IMG/VR virus record: IMGVR_UViG_3300006803_000128
Location: 1 to 20,185 of that record
Direction: 5' to 3' (one strand)
Length of the DNA: 20,185 nt
Origin: a virus
How positions within the stretch are numbered: position 1 is the stretch's first letter; every line of letters begins with the position of its first letter. A program made the position numbers and the translations under genes. Below are positions 20,122-20,185 of the stretch, in pieces. The notes under the pieces are model-generated. The model did no database searches, had not been told where the DNA came from, and worked only from the letters and a program-made list of their open reading frames with translations.

Positions 20122-20185
20122 GGACCTACGCTGGGGAAAGCCGGGACGCGCCTGGCCGACCTCGAGCGGAGCTCCCGCAGCCCGC

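Noticed and set aside
1-20185. tRNA genes, CRISPR arrays, insertion sequences, integrase or attachment sites
   Set aside because: No cloverleaf, regularly spaced palindromic repeat-spacer series, transposase motif or recombinase motif was found by reading; a tRNA scan and profile search would settle this.

Overview
The window is part of a tailed-phage genome, probably a short-tailed (podovirus-like) phage of an aquatic, most likely marine, bacterium. Evidence for a phage is direct: a complete large terminase, an 840-residue P22-type portal, an acidic coiled-coil scaffold, a major capsid protein, connector/adaptor-like proteins and a tail-fibre start lie in one co-oriented block. No tape-measure or contractile-tail gene is seen, which fits a short tail, but the left edge is cut. 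The marine assignment rests on memory of similar proteins in uncultured marine phage contigs, not on a search.

Layout. Positions 1-17607 are the late (packaging and virion) operon on the minus strand, read right to left: terL (17607), three basic low-complexity proteins (16132-14310), a conserved protein of unknown role (14300-13620), portal (13602-11080), an H1-like basic protein, a 63-residue protein, a 487-residue disordered protein and a 66-residue protein, then a GroES-like co-chaperonin (8947), scaffold (8498), a virion-associated candidate (7443), a decoration candidate (6927), the major capsid protein (6331), and finally small beta-rich, connector and tail genes down to a truncated fibre gene at the left edge. 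Genes are packed tightly, with many ATGA or TAATG overlaps, and stop codons sometimes merge with the next ribosome site (TAGGAGG). A clear terminator follows the capsid gene.

Positions 17608-17984 are a gene-free divergent control region. It holds a good sigma-70-like promoter toward terL (TAGACA, 17 bp, TATAAC) and a plus-strand promoter whose -10 runs into a perfect 19-bp palindrome, a likely repressor operator.

Positions 17985-20185 are plus-strand accessory genes: four small proteins of unknown function (one with two membrane segments) and a Cys-rich gp88-like protein. Three of these genes share a leader (CCCCAAAGC, purine-rich SD, ATG); two of those have their own -10/-35 boxes, and two 3' ends share a stop-plus-hairpin element. 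This part therefore looks like interchangeable expression cassettes. An AT/GC alternating repeat array lies at 19275-19420.

The main oddities are a 325-codon late ORF with no start codon, directly in frame behind an amber codon; two shared sequence modules in neighbouring basic proteins; a phage co-chaperonin next to the head genes; a parS-like palindrome beside the capsid stop codon; and the modular plus-strand cassettes. No tRNA, CRISPR, integrase, insertion sequence or terminase small subunit was recognised.
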